Shown: piece after piece, positions 28,529 to 36,651 of the stretch | How positions within the stretch are numbered: the stretch's first letter is position 1 | How the letters are laid out: every line of letters begins with the position of its first letter | Assembly: GCA_947644715.1 (NCBI GenBank) | Contig: CANSAP010000006.1 | Span: 19,339 to 83,338, forward strand | DNA length: 64,000 bases | Direction of reading: 5' to 3' | From: an uncultured Bacteroidales bacterium | GTDB taxonomy: Bacteria; Bacteroidota; Bacteroidia; Bacteroidales; Muribaculaceae | Made by a program: the position numbers and the translations under genes | Notes under the pieces: model-generated | Databases searched by the model: none | Told to the model about the DNA's origin: nothing | Seen by the model: the letters and a program-made list of their open reading frames with translations, nothing else

Positions 28529-29536
28529 ATGGCTTCTTCCATAGGCAAAATGGGCAACATAGCCGTAATCGGCTCCGGCTCCTGGGCCACCGCATTGGCC
28601 AAGCTCCTGCTCGGCAACGTCGACCACATCATGTGGTATCAGCGCCGTCCGGAGCGCATCGAGGAGTTCGTGCGCCTGGGTCATAACCCCGGCTATCTGA
28701 CCGATGTGGCCTTCAACACCTCGCGCATTCACTTCTCCTCTGACATCAACCGTGTCTGCGACTGGGCCGACACCCTCGTGCTTGCCATCCCCTCACCCTA
28801 CGTGAAGGGTGCTCTGGATCAAATCAGCGTCCCGCTGCGCGGCAAGACGATAGCCTCTGCCGTGAAAGGCATCGTGCCGGAGGAGAACCGCCTCGTGACC
28901 CAATACCTCGTGGAGCACTTCGGATGCCGCGACACCGACATGGTGGTCATCGGCGGCCCTTGCCATGCAGAGGAGGTGGCTCTCGAACGCCTCAGCTATC
29001 TGACCATCGGCAGCCACGACCGCACCCGCTGCGCCGACTTCGCCCGCTGCCTGGCCGGCAAAAACCTGCGCACAATCCTCTCCGACGACGTCGACGGCAT
29101 CGAATATGCCGCCGTGCTGAAGAACGTCTACGCCATAGCCTCCGGCATAATCCATGGCATGAACACCGGCGACAACTTCTGCGCCATGCTCATCAGCAAC
29201 GCCGTGCGCGAGATGCGTCGATTCATCAACACTGCCTCACCCATGGAGCGCGACATAGCCCGCTCAGCATATTTGGGCGACCTGCTCGTCACAGCCTACT
29301 CCCGCTTCTCCCGCAACCACAACTTCGGGTCGATGATTGGGCGCGGCTATTCCGTGAAAGCAGCCATGATGGAGATGGCAATGGTGGCCGAAGGCTACTA
29401 CGGCACCAAATGCATGCATGACATCAACGAGAAGATGGGAGTCGAAATGCCTATCCTCTCCTGCGTCTACCGCATCCTCTACGACCTCGTGCCGGCACGC
29501 CTGGCTATTCAGGCACTGACCGACACCTTCGTCTGA
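28529..29536 (+). CDS. gpsA: Glycerol-3-phosphate dehydrogenase [NAD(P)+]
   Basis: A 335-residue GpsA, which reduces dihydroxyacetone phosphate to sn-glycerol-3-phosphate for phospholipid synthesis. Motifs: Rossmann IGSGSWATALAKLL, VIGGPCHAEEVA, the catalytic Lys region AVLKNVYAIASGI, and the GDLLVTAYSRFSRN signature with RNHNFG. An alternative start at 28550 (MGNIAVIG) would remove seven residues. It lies 15 nt after lysS and 63 nt before pgi. Confidence 0.95.
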   Translation: MASSIGKMGNIAVIGSGSWATALAKLLLGNVDHIMWYQRRPERIEEFVRLGHNPGYLTDVAFNTSRIHFSSDINRVCDWADTLVLAIPSPYVKGALDQISVPLRGKTIASAVKGIVPEENRLVTQYLVEHFGCRDTDMVVIGGPCHAEEVALERLSYLTIGSHDRTRCADFARCLAGKNLRTILSDDVDGIEYAAVLKNVYAIASGIIHGMNTGDNFCAMLISNAVREMRRFINTASPMERDIARSAYLGDLLVTAYSRFSRNHNFGSMIGRGYSVKAAMMEMAMVAEGYYGTKCMHDINEKMGVEMPILSCVYRILYDLVPARLAIQALTDTFV

Positions 29537-29599
29537 AACATTTACGCACTCCGGGGCGTTACATCCAAAACAGACACAAGTTTCCAATATAACCCGAAT

Positions 29600-30937
29600 A
29601 TGAAAACAATCGCAATTGACATTCAGCATGCCCTCTACTTCGCAGGCAAGGAGCGCTATGAAGCTCTTCAGCCCGCAGCCGTAAAGGGTCTTGAAAACCT
29701 TAACAATAACACCGGTGCCGGCAACGACTTCCACGGCTGGGTTAAGCTCCCCTCCGAAATCTCTCAGGCCGACATCGACGACATCAACGCCACCGCCGAA
29801 AAGCTCGCCGCCGGCTGCGACTACGTAGTCTGCATCGGCATCGGCGGCTCCTACCTCGGCGCCAAGGCTGTCATCGAAGCTCTCTCCGACTCTTTCGCAG
29901 CCTATGCCCCCAAGGGCAAGCACCCCAAGGTGCTCTTCGCAGGTCAGAACATCGGCGAAGACTATCTCTCAGAGCTTCAGAAGTTCCTGGCCGACAAGCG
30001 CTTCGGCATCATCGTAATCTCCAAGAGCGGCACCACTACCGAACCCGCCATCGCCTTCCGTCTGCTCAAGGAGCAGCTTGAGAAGCAGGCAGGCAAAGAT
30101 GCTGCCAAGGAGCTGATTGTTGCCATCACTGATGCCAAGAAGGGCGCTCTGCGCACCCTGGCCGACTCCGAAGGCTACAAGACTTTCATCATTCCCGACA
30201 ACGTAGGTGGCCGCTTCTCCGTCCTCACCCCCGTGGGTCTGCTCCCCATCGCTGTGGCAGGCTTCCAAATCGACAAGCTCGTGGCCGGTGCCAAGGCTAT
30301 GGAACAGACCACTCTTCACGCCACCCCCTCCAACCCTGCACTCGTCTATGCCATGATGCGCAACGCCCTTTATGAGGATGGCAAGAAAATTGAGGTGCTC
30401 GTGAACTATCACCCCAAGCTCCACTACTTCGCTGAATGGTGGAAGCAGCTCTACGGCGAGAGCGAAGGCAAGGAGAACAAGGGCATCTTCCCCGCATCAG
30501 TTGACCTCACCACTGACCTTCACTCCATGGGTCAGTACCTCCAGGAGGGTGAGCGCACTCTGTTTGAGACCGTTATCTCCGTAGAAACCAGCAACTTCGA
30601 GCTGCGCATTCCCGGCGACAAGGACAACCTCGACGGTCTGAACTATCTGACCGGCCGCCGTGTGGACGAAGTCAACAAGATGGCTGAGCTGGGCACCCGC
30701 ATCGCCCACGTAGAGGGTGGTGTGCCCGTCATCAAGCTCACCATTCCCCAGCTTGATGAGCACACCCTCGGCGAGCTCATCTACTTCTTCGAGAAGGCTT
30801 GCGGCATCTCCGGCTACATCCTGGGGGTCAACCCCTTCAACCAGCCCGGCGTAGAGGCCTACAAGAAAAACATGTTCGCCCTGCTCGAAAAGCCCGGCTA
30901 CGAAGAAGCCACCAAAGCCATCCAGAGCAAAATCTGA
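29600..30937 (+). CDS. pgi: Glucose-6-phosphate isomerase
   Basis: A 445-residue phosphoglucose isomerase of the bacterial short form, which interconverts glucose-6-phosphate and fructose-6-phosphate. SIS-domain motifs are [28 protein letters not shown] and [16 protein letters not shown]. The C-terminal signature is [20 protein letters not shown]. Codon use is strongly biased toward C-ending codons, consistent with high expression. It is followed by a strong terminator. Confidence 0.96.
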   Translation: MKTIAIDIQHALYFAGKERYEALQPAAVKGLENLNNNTGAGNDFHGWVKLPSEISQADIDDINATAEKLAAGCDYVVCIGIGGSYLGAKAVIEALSDSFAAYAPKGKHPKVLFAGQNIGEDYLSELQKFLADKRFGIIVISKSGTTTEPAIAFRLLKEQLEKQAGKDAAKELIVAITDAKKGALRTLADSEGYKTFIIPDNVGGRFSVLTPVGLLPIAVAGFQIDKLVAGAKAMEQTTLHATPSNPALVYAMMRNALYEDGKKIEVLVNYHPKLHYFAEWWKQLYGESEGKENKGIFPASVDLTTDLHSMGQYLQEGERTLFETVISVETSNFELRIPGDKDNLDGLNYLTGRRVDEVNKMAELGTRIAHVEGGVPVIKLTIPQLDEHTLGELIYFFEKACGISGYILGVNPFNQPGVEAYKKNMFALLEKPGYEEATKAIQSKI

Positions 30938-30960
30938 TAACCCTGATATATAGATAAATG

Positions 30961-30999
30961 AGTAGAGGTCGCTCAGCTGGGCGGCCTCTACTTGTTTTT
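30961..30999 (+). terminator. Terminator of pgi
   Basis: AGTAGAGGTCGC pairs with GCGGCCTCTACT (12 bp with one G-U) around an 8-nt loop, followed by TGTTTTTG. Confidence 0.85.
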
Positions 31000-31007
31000 G
31001 TTCATCT

Positions 31008-31171
31008 TAGAGTGTGTCTAAAAATATATGTTAAGACAGAGGCCGCAGCTTTAAGATGGCTTCAGTCATGCAGGTGAGGGAGCATAGCGGGCTATGCTCC
31101 CTCACCTTAGATGCAATTTCCCTAAAAATCAGCCGCCTCTGTCTTAACATATATATTTAGACACACTCTTA
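31008..31171. repeat. 164-bp palindromic intergenic element (copy A)
   Basis: Nearly perfect inverted terminal arms of about 38 bp start AGAGTGTGTCTA and contain ATATGTTAAGACAGAGGC. At the centre lies a perfect 16-bp hairpin (31072-31107, loop CGGG) containing GAGGGAGCATAGC / GCTATGCTCCCTC. No open reading frame is present. The same terminal AGAGTGTGT and the GAGCATAGCGGGCTATGC-type core recur elsewhere in the window. Confidence 0.9.
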
Positions 31172-31224
31172 AAGAGCGGCGAACAATCGGACGGCGGCGG
31201 CGTTATATAGGCATAAGACATTTT

Positions 31225-31232
31225 TAACTTTG
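31225..31232 (+). promoter_or_regulatory. Sigma-ABfr -7 box (TAACTTTG)
   Basis: TAACTTTG lies 16 nt upstream of the ATG at 31249, giving a short leader. No good -33 box is seen. Confidence 0.55.
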
Positions 31233-31248
31233 ACAAATATTGTAGATT

Positions 31249-31773
31249 ATGAAAAAACTGTTACTCGCTCTCGCCGTCATGCTCGGATTCGGCATTTCGG
31301 CCTCAGCCCAGAAGGCTGAAATCCAACTCAACTATGGCGGCTATACTCAGATGGACTGCATGGACATGCATGACGGCTGGGGTGGTGTTAACAATGCTTG
31401 GGGCGCCGTGACCGCCGGTGTCAACTTCCGCGTGGCTCCCAAGTTCTGGATCGGTCCCTCCTATTCATTCTCTTCCACTTCCACAAAGGGTGGCTCCAAT
31501 GCAAGCCATATCGCCTACCACGTAATCATGCTCAACGCCCGCTATGAATACTGGCGCAACAGCATCGTAAAGCTCTACGGCCACGTAGGTCTCGGTGCCG
31601 ACATCAGCTATATGCAGCCCAAGGGTGGCGACAATTTCTCGAAGGGCTACGTAGCCTTCCAGGTATCACCGCTCGGTGCTCAGGTTGACCTTAGCCGCAA
31701 CGTCTCCATCTTCGGCGAAATCGGCTTCGGCGCCCAGGGTCTGGCTCAGGTCGGCTTCCGCTTCGGATTGTAA
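31249..31773 (+). CDS. Small outer-membrane beta-barrel protein
   Basis: A 174-residue protein with signal peptide (MKKLLLALAVMLGFGISASA, then Q) and an 8-strand-barrel pattern: alternating hydrophobic/polar strands (VNFRVAPKFWIGPSYSF, YWRNSIVKLYGHVGLG) and a C-terminal GLAQVGFRFGL ending that fits an OmpA-barrel-like or OprF-like protein. It is preceded by its own promoter and followed by a terminator, so it is probably monocistronic. Role unknown. Confidence 0.8.
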   Translation: MKKLLLALAVMLGFGISASAQKAEIQLNYGGYTQMDCMDMHDGWGGVNNAWGAVTAGVNFRVAPKFWIGPSYSFSSTSTKGGSNASHIAYHVIMLNARYEYWRNSIVKLYGHVGLGADISYMQPKGGDNFSKGYVAFQVSPLGAQVDLSRNVSIFGEIGFGAQGLAQVGFRFGL

Positions 31774-31842
31774 AAAAGACGTGATGCAACCAACCATAAA
31801 ATATTACAGATAACAACCTTCATACATTAAGTATTTCTGCCG

Positions 31843-31885
31843 AATTCCCCGCCCTTCCGCTCAGTGGAGGGCGGGGAATTTTTTA
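31843..31885 (+). terminator. Intrinsic terminator
   Basis: AATTCCCCGCCCT pairs perfectly with AGGGCGGGGAATT around a 12-nt loop, followed by TTTTTT. Confidence 0.92.
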
Positions 31886-31948
31886 TTCCTTTTTAATCCA
31901 CTTAACATCTTTTAACAAATTGGGAGGATGGAATTGTAGAATTCTAAT

Positions 31949-31956
31949 TAAATTTG
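31949..31956 (+). promoter_or_regulatory. Sigma-ABfr -7 box (TAAATTTG) of the envelope locus
   Basis: TAAATTTG with a TTGG near -33 lies about 100 nt before the first gene of the 32.0-38.7 kb locus. Confidence 0.55.
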
Positions 31957-32054
31957 CACAAAATTTCGAGTACACATCACGATTCTTTGTCTAAATTCTC
32001 TCCGCACTCGAAACGACTTCTTATGTTAACCTTCACATTTTCAATAGCTAACTA

Positions 32055-32578
32055 ATGAGAAAATTAACAGTTATCCTCATTTCACTTTTAGCGTGTCTGT
32101 GCGTGGTGCCCGCATCCGCTGCCAAAAAGTATAAATGGACCTATGGCGACCATGCCCTTCAGGTGTACACTACCGGCCAGGGCAAAAACCGTACTCAACT
32201 CGTAAAGGCTTGGGCCGTTGCAAAGAATGCCGACAAGGCTATCGAGCAGGCAAAGATGGATGCCGTTTCCGCAGCCTGTTCACCGGTATCGGCTTCGATG
32301 AAAAGACCCACGGAATGGGTGTCTCAAACCTGCAACCCCTTGTAACTGAGGCTCAATACAAAGAATTTGAGTCACTCTTCCAGGAATTTTTCAAGACCGG
32401 CGAGTTCCTCAACTACGTGCGTGAAGTGAATGCTGCTTACCCCTCCGGCGAAAACAATGTGGCTGCTCCCGGCGGCCGTCGTGTGGGCGTGAACCTTGTG
32501 CTTGACTATCCGGCTCTCAACAAATGGCTGGAAGAAAACGGCGTGAAGAAAGGCCTTGGTGGTCACTTCCGCAACTAA
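32055..32578 (+). pseudogene. Secreted protein of the envelope locus, single-base frameshift
   Basis: The first part (MRKLTVILISLLACLCVVPASAA signal, then KKYKWTYGDHALQVYTTGQG) runs in one frame to AKMDAVSAA. The conserved-looking continuation LFTGIGFDEKTHGMG ... GGHFRN lies in another frame. The span is 524 nt, one short of 175 codons, and a single missing C at GCC|TG (32275-32276) restores a 174-residue product. The middle segment resembles LPP20-type secreted proteins only weakly. As the first gene of a seven-gene row, a real frameshift could also affect translation of the next gene 28 nt on. A sequencing error in a C run is equally possible. Confidence 0.75.
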
Positions 32579-32606
32579 TATTATTAACTTAACTCCTTAA
32601 CTATCA

Positions 32607-33572
32607 ATGAAAAAGATTTTTCTTTCCCTGATGCTTCTGCTGGCTGCCGGCATCACCGCTTACGCTGCCGACGCCAAGAAGCCCAAACTGATGGTATTCC
32701 CCTCAGATGACTGGTGTGTAGCCAAAGGATATACCCTTCCCGGCACTCAGACCCCTGACTATGAGAAGGCTCTTCAGGATGTTGACATGGATGGCGCCGT
32801 AGCCGTCATGGGTGACATCATGGCCGAAATGGGCTACGAGATGTTCTCGCTCAAGCAGGAGCTGAAGCAGATTCACACCGAAGATGCTTACAGCATGGCC
32901 GTTACCTCAAAGGCTGACGGCATGGTGCAGGAGAGCGACCGCGACCTCATCACCCGCAACGTGGGCTGTGACTTCATCGTGGAGCTTTCACTGCTCAACA
33001 AGCCTTTCGGCGCACGCCGCACAATCGAATTCAAGGCTCAGACTATCGACGCCGCTTCCCGCAAGATTCTGCATGGCGATATCGGCACCTCATCAGCCTC
33101 CTCCGCTCCCACCCCCATCCTCGTCAAAGAGGCCGTAGGTGGTTTCATCGACAATTTCTGCCACAAGATTGACCTGGCTTTCACCAACATCGAGCAGAAT
33201 GGCCGCGAAGGCTCAATCGTCTTCAAGATTGCCGACGACTGCCCCCTCTGCTTCGAGGATGAAGTGAGCATCGACGGCGAAAGCGGCGAGCTGGCCGAAT
33301 ATATCAACTACTGGCTTGAGGAGCACGCCGTGGACGGCAACTGCAACCTCAATCAGAAGAGCCGCGAGACCCTTCGCTTCGACCAGGTTCGCTTCCCGCT
33401 CTTCGCAGCGGTGGCTGCCGGCGGCTTCGGCTCCAAGAAGGGCAAAGTGAAGGCACAGACCATGGAGAGCTTCGTGAAGCCCATCGAACGCGACCTGGCT
33501 CGCTTCGGAGTGAGTGTTACTTCAGTACCCATCGGCCAAGGTTCCGTGTACATCGTGCTCGGCGGCAAGTAA
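32607..33572 (+). CDS. Secreted protein, DUF6175-like
   Basis: A 321-residue exported protein with a clear signal peptide (MKKIFLSLMLLLAAGITAYA). The mature start KKPKLMVFPSDDWCVAKGY and the CDFIVELSLLNKPFGARRTIEF segment recall DUF6175 proteins. They also recall more distantly the LpoB/TolB-N-like fold (a parameter-style protein that reports a name and state). The C-terminal half (about 195-321) appears to be a second domain with a Gly-rich AAVAAGGFGSKKGK loop. Function unknown; it is placed in the row of exported proteins of the locus. Confidence 0.65.
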   Translation: MKKIFLSLMLLLAAGITAYAADAKKPKLMVFPSDDWCVAKGYTLPGTQTPDYEKALQDVDMDGAVAVMGDIMAEMGYEMFSLKQELKQIHTEDAYSMAVTSKADGMVQESDRDLITRNVGCDFIVELSLLNKPFGARRTIEFKAQTIDAASRKILHGDIGTSSASSAPTPILVKEAVGGFIDNFCHKIDLAFTNIEQNGREGSIVFKIADDCPLCFEDEVSIDGESGELAEYINYWLEEHAVDGNCNLNQKSRETLRFDQVRFPLFAAVAAGGFGSKKGKVKAQTMESFVKPIERDLARFGVSVTSVPIGQGSVYIVLGGK

Positions 33573-33587
33573 TTCCGGCTTCAGCAT

Positions 33588-34523
33588 ATGAAGAAATTAG
33601 TTATCGTTCTGACCTTGGCGCTCGCCGCTCTCGGCCTGCGCGCCCAGTCAGCCCTTCCGGCTCAGGTCGTGCTCACCCCCTACGTGGTGCATGACGCCAA
33701 CACTCCCAAGGCTGACCAGATTCTGCTCGACAAGCTTAATCGCATCGTAACCAAATATGGCGTGAGCGGAACCAACGACCTCGGTTCTCCGTTCATCATC
33801 ACCGGCCATGCCATCGAGCTGAGCCGTGAGACCACCGCCACCGCTCCCCCGCACACAGCTGTGGACCTTTCGCTGACCCTCTACATCGGCAACGGTGAGG
33901 ATGGTACTAAGTTCGCCACCTGCAACATGAACCTGCGCGGTGTGGGCAATTCTTTGGACGGAGCATACGCCGCCGCCTTCAAGAAAATCAATGTGAATGA
34001 CCCCGAGCTGGCTGCAGCCATCGACGAGGGTCGCGCACGCATCGCCAAGTATTATGCCGAGGCAGGTCCGGGTCTCATCCGCAAGGCGGAGGCATTTGCC
34101 GGAGCCGGCAACTATGCTGATGCTTACGGAGTGCTGCTCCGCATACCGCCGGTTTGCCCCCAGTATGAGCAGGCTCAGCAGATGGTTCTCTCGCTCGTGC
34201 AGCAGGAGAGCGATGCCAATAACGGCGACATCATCGCTAAGGCTCGTGCGGCTTGGAGCGCCAACCCCAACGAGGCAGGTGCAGCCGAAGCCAAGCGTCT
34301 GTTGGCCGGCATGAGCAACGCCAGCAGCAAGATGCGCGCCTCTGCCGACGCCCTGATGAAGGAGATGGCCACTCGCCTCCAGAAGGTGGATGATGCCGAG
34401 CGTGCAGCCGATGCCAAGCGTGAGGCTAACGCCCATGCAGAGCGTCTGGCAGCTATCGACGGCGCCACCAAAGTTGCAGTGGCCAAGGCCAAGCAGCCTG
34501 TCTACAACATCTGGTGGTGGTAA
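33588..34523 (+). CDS. Secreted protein of the envelope locus, unknown family
   Basis: A 311-residue exported protein (signal peptide MKKLVIVLTLALAALGLRAQ). The N-terminal half is a mixed domain (VVLTPYVVHDANTP ... VDLSLTLYIGNGEDG). The C-terminal half is helical with TPR-like ARAAWSANPNEAGAAEAK and a long charged, probably coiled-coil stretch (about 245-300, rich in Ala, Lys, Asp, Glu), ending in NIWWW. The protein starts 15 nt after the preceding gene. I do not recognise a family; the helical tail suggests an interaction role. Confidence 0.7.
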   Translation: MKKLVIVLTLALAALGLRAQSALPAQVVLTPYVVHDANTPKADQILLDKLNRIVTKYGVSGTNDLGSPFIITGHAIELSRETTATAPPHTAVDLSLTLYIGNGEDGTKFATCNMNLRGVGNSLDGAYAAAFKKINVNDPELAAAIDEGRARIAKYYAEAGPGLIRKAEAFAGAGNYADAYGVLLRIPPVCPQYEQAQQMVLSLVQQESDANNGDIIAKARAAWSANPNEAGAAEAKRLLAGMSNASSKMRASADALMKEMATRLQKVDDAERAADAKREANAHAERLAAIDGATKVAVAKAKQPVYNIWWW

Positions 34524-34552
34524 TCCCCTGATTTCTTTATTTCCCCTACACT

Positions 34553-34604
34553 CTGCATCCCCCTCACAGGGGGTGCAGTCGAATATTACGCCCTTCGGCG
34601 TAAT
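34553..34604 (+). other. Two intergenic hairpins inside the envelope operon
   Basis: CTGCATCCCCC / GGGGGTGCAG (about 34553-34578) and ATTACGCC-CTTC-GGCGTAAT (34585-34604) lie between the third and fourth gene of the locus. Neither is followed by a T-tract, so processing or message stabilisation is more likely than termination. Confidence 0.6.
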
Positions 34605-34651
34605 GCTCCAAAAGACTAAACTACTATTAACCAACTAATTAACCCACTTTT

Positions 34652-36154
34652 ATGAACAAAACACTCCGACTCGCCCTCGGCCTGCTGCTGATGGCTGTCA
34701 TCACGCCTTTGGCATGGGGTGCCAAGCCTTTCTACGACTCCAAGAGCTGGATCGTGAATGTGGCCGGCGACGCCCAGTTCCTTAAGGACAACGGATTTGG
34801 CACCAAAGTATATGACCTTGGTGAACTCGGCCTGAAAGTGCCTAATCTGCTCACTCAGATTCCCGACACCACAGTGTGCAAGGAGATTGCCGCCCAACTG
34901 ACCCGCGAGGGCTACGGCAAGAAAGTAATCGACGCTCTGACCGACGGTGGCAAGGGTGAAAGCATGCTTCTCAAGGAGGCTCTCTGGAATGCTCAGAAGC
35001 AGGACCTGGAGTTCGCCAGCGAGACTGCGAATGCAGCTGCCGGCCAGGATGTATCCCAGCTCGTGGCCGAGGATTACCTCCCCATCCTGACTCACAACTA
35101 CATCGTGCTGACCTATAAGAATCCCGTGCAGATTAAGGACAGCAAGACCGGTGCTATACGCACTGAATATGTGCCCTACTATGCAATCTTCCGTGTTGAC
35201 GTGACCAACGAAGAGGCTTTCGATATCATGTCACACCTGGGTGACCCCATCTACAACGACATGAAGTTCCCCGTTTCCTACTGCTACTCCGGCAAATGGG
35301 AAGAGGACAAGACCGAGGCTAAGATTGCCAAGAACGTGCCCGACCTGGCAGTTCGCGGCGTTCTGCTTCAGCGTAACCCCGCCCGCATCAGCATGGGTGA
35401 GAACGTAGGCATGAAGAAGGGTGACCTCGTGAGCATCTACTCACAGCAAGTTGACGCCAACGGCAACCCCTTCTCTAAGCGTATCAGCCGCGCCCGCGTA
35501 TGCGGCGTATGGGATGAAGAGGCTCAGGTGAACTTCGTGGCCGGCACCGCCGGTAACCGTAAGAACGGCGACATCGTCGTGCGCACTCCCGACTCCCGCC
35601 AGTTCATCGGCATCCAGGCTTCCTACGGCACTCACACTTGGGGTGGTCAGATTGTCTATGACTACGAGTTTGACTACACCCGCTCCGGCATCGTGCACCA
35701 CCTGCTCGCTGACCTGGCCTTCAATATGACCGACCACCCCGGCGACAAGTTCATCACTTCAAAGGATCCCTACAACTGGCGCAAGGCTCCCTGGTTCGCC
35801 AACATCGGTGTAGGTTACGGTATCGGCAAGACCTTCCTGGGCTACCTCGACGTAATGCCTTACGTAATGGCACAGTATGAAATGAGCCTTATGATGAAGA
35901 GCGACTTCGGCTTGGGCGATGCAACCGGCGACACTAAGGATTCCAGCATGCCCATGGGCAGCGCCCTCCGTGTTCCCGTTGGTCTGCGTCTGGCTGCCAA
36001 CGTGGCTTACCCCGTGCGCATCATCCTCGATGCAGGCTACGCTTTCAACGTTGGCTTCGGCGAGGACTATGACATCATCAAGCAGACTAACAAGTTCATG
36101 GGCGTTAAGCGTAACGGCCTCTTCATCAACCTCGGTGTAGCATTCGGCTTCTAA
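34652..36154 (+). CDS. Outer-membrane-like protein, tandem copy 1
   Basis: A 500-residue exported protein (signal peptide ending PLAWGA). The N-terminal half (about 25-240) begins KPFYDSKSWIVNVAGD and contains PVSYCYSGKWEEDKTE. A short central module (about 245-310: PARISMGENVGMKKGDLV, RISRARVCGVWDEEAQVNF) resembles C-terminal FlgT-like or other SH3-like modules. The C-terminal half is rich in alternating Gly/aromatic strands (WFANIGVGYGIGKTFLGYL, GLFINLGVAFGF) ending in Phe, which fits a beta-barrel. It is paralogous to the gene at 36652-38118. Each copy is followed by a small lipoprotein gene. Role unknown. Confidence 0.75.
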   Translation: MNKTLRLALGLLLMAVITPLAWGAKPFYDSKSWIVNVAGDAQFLKDNGFGTKVYDLGELGLKVPNLLTQIPDTTVCKEIAAQLTREGYGKKVIDALTDGGKGESMLLKEALWNAQKQDLEFASETANAAAGQDVSQLVAEDYLPILTHNYIVLTYKNPVQIKDSKTGAIRTEYVPYYAIFRVDVTNEEAFDIMSHLGDPIYNDMKFPVSYCYSGKWEEDKTEAKIAKNVPDLAVRGVLLQRNPARISMGENVGMKKGDLVSIYSQQVDANGNPFSKRISRARVCGVWDEEAQVNFVAGTAGNRKNGDIVVRTPDSRQFIGIQASYGTHTWGGQIVYDYEFDYTRSGIVHHLLADLAFNMTDHPGDKFITSKDPYNWRKAPWFANIGVGYGIGKTFLGYLDVMPYVMAQYEMSLMMKSDFGLGDATGDTKDSSMPMGSALRVPVGLRLAANVAYPVRIILDAGYAFNVGFGEDYDIIKQTNKFMGVKRNGLFINLGVAFGF

Positions 36155-36178
36155 TACACATAACACGCAATTAAGACA

Positions 36179-36577
36179 ATGAAAGTTCTCAATAAAATCA
36201 TGCGCCACGCCATGTGGCTGCTCATCGCAGTGCCCGCACTCTCTTTCACTCTGCAGAGCTGCAAAAGCGATGACGAGATGTACCTCAAGAACATCTATCC
36301 CAAAGAGATGACTATGACCGTTAACGAAATCCGTCCCGTGATGGAAATCGCTGAATGGCTCCAGAAGGATCTCGAAAAGAGTGACGGCGAATTCTATTCC
36401 ATCCCTGAAGCTCTGGCCAAGATTGACGCCTACCGCATTGATAACGAAGACGTAATCATCGGCGGCCAAGTTAACGGCGTTGACTGCGTGCAGGCTATCA
36501 AGGAAGGCTCTGCCAACATCGAAGTGCTCGATGAGGAGGAAGAGGTGCTCTACACTATCCACGTAACAGTTATCTAA
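36179..36577 (+). CDS. Small lipoprotein, tandem copy 1
   Basis: A 132-residue lipoprotein. Its lipobox TLQSC is followed by KSDDEMYLKNIYPKEM and a beta-rich C-terminus (VIIGGQVNGVDCVQ, ANIEVLDEEEEVLY). The Cys-Lys-Ser-Asp start and the Ig-like beta pattern are shared with the lipoprotein at 38138-38746. It starts 24 nt after the first outer-membrane-like gene. Probably a partner of that protein; function unknown. Confidence 0.72.
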   Translation: MKVLNKIMRHAMWLLIAVPALSFTLQSCKSDDEMYLKNIYPKEMTMTVNEIRPVMEIAEWLQKDLEKSDGEFYSIPEALAKIDAYRIDNEDVIIGGQVNGVDCVQAIKEGSANIEVLDEEEEVLYTIHVTVI

Positions 36578-36651
36578 CCCCAATATTACAGCCTTAAGCG
36601 AGAGAGGGAGCGAAGAGTAATCTGCGTTTCCTCTCTCCGTTTCGCATTACA

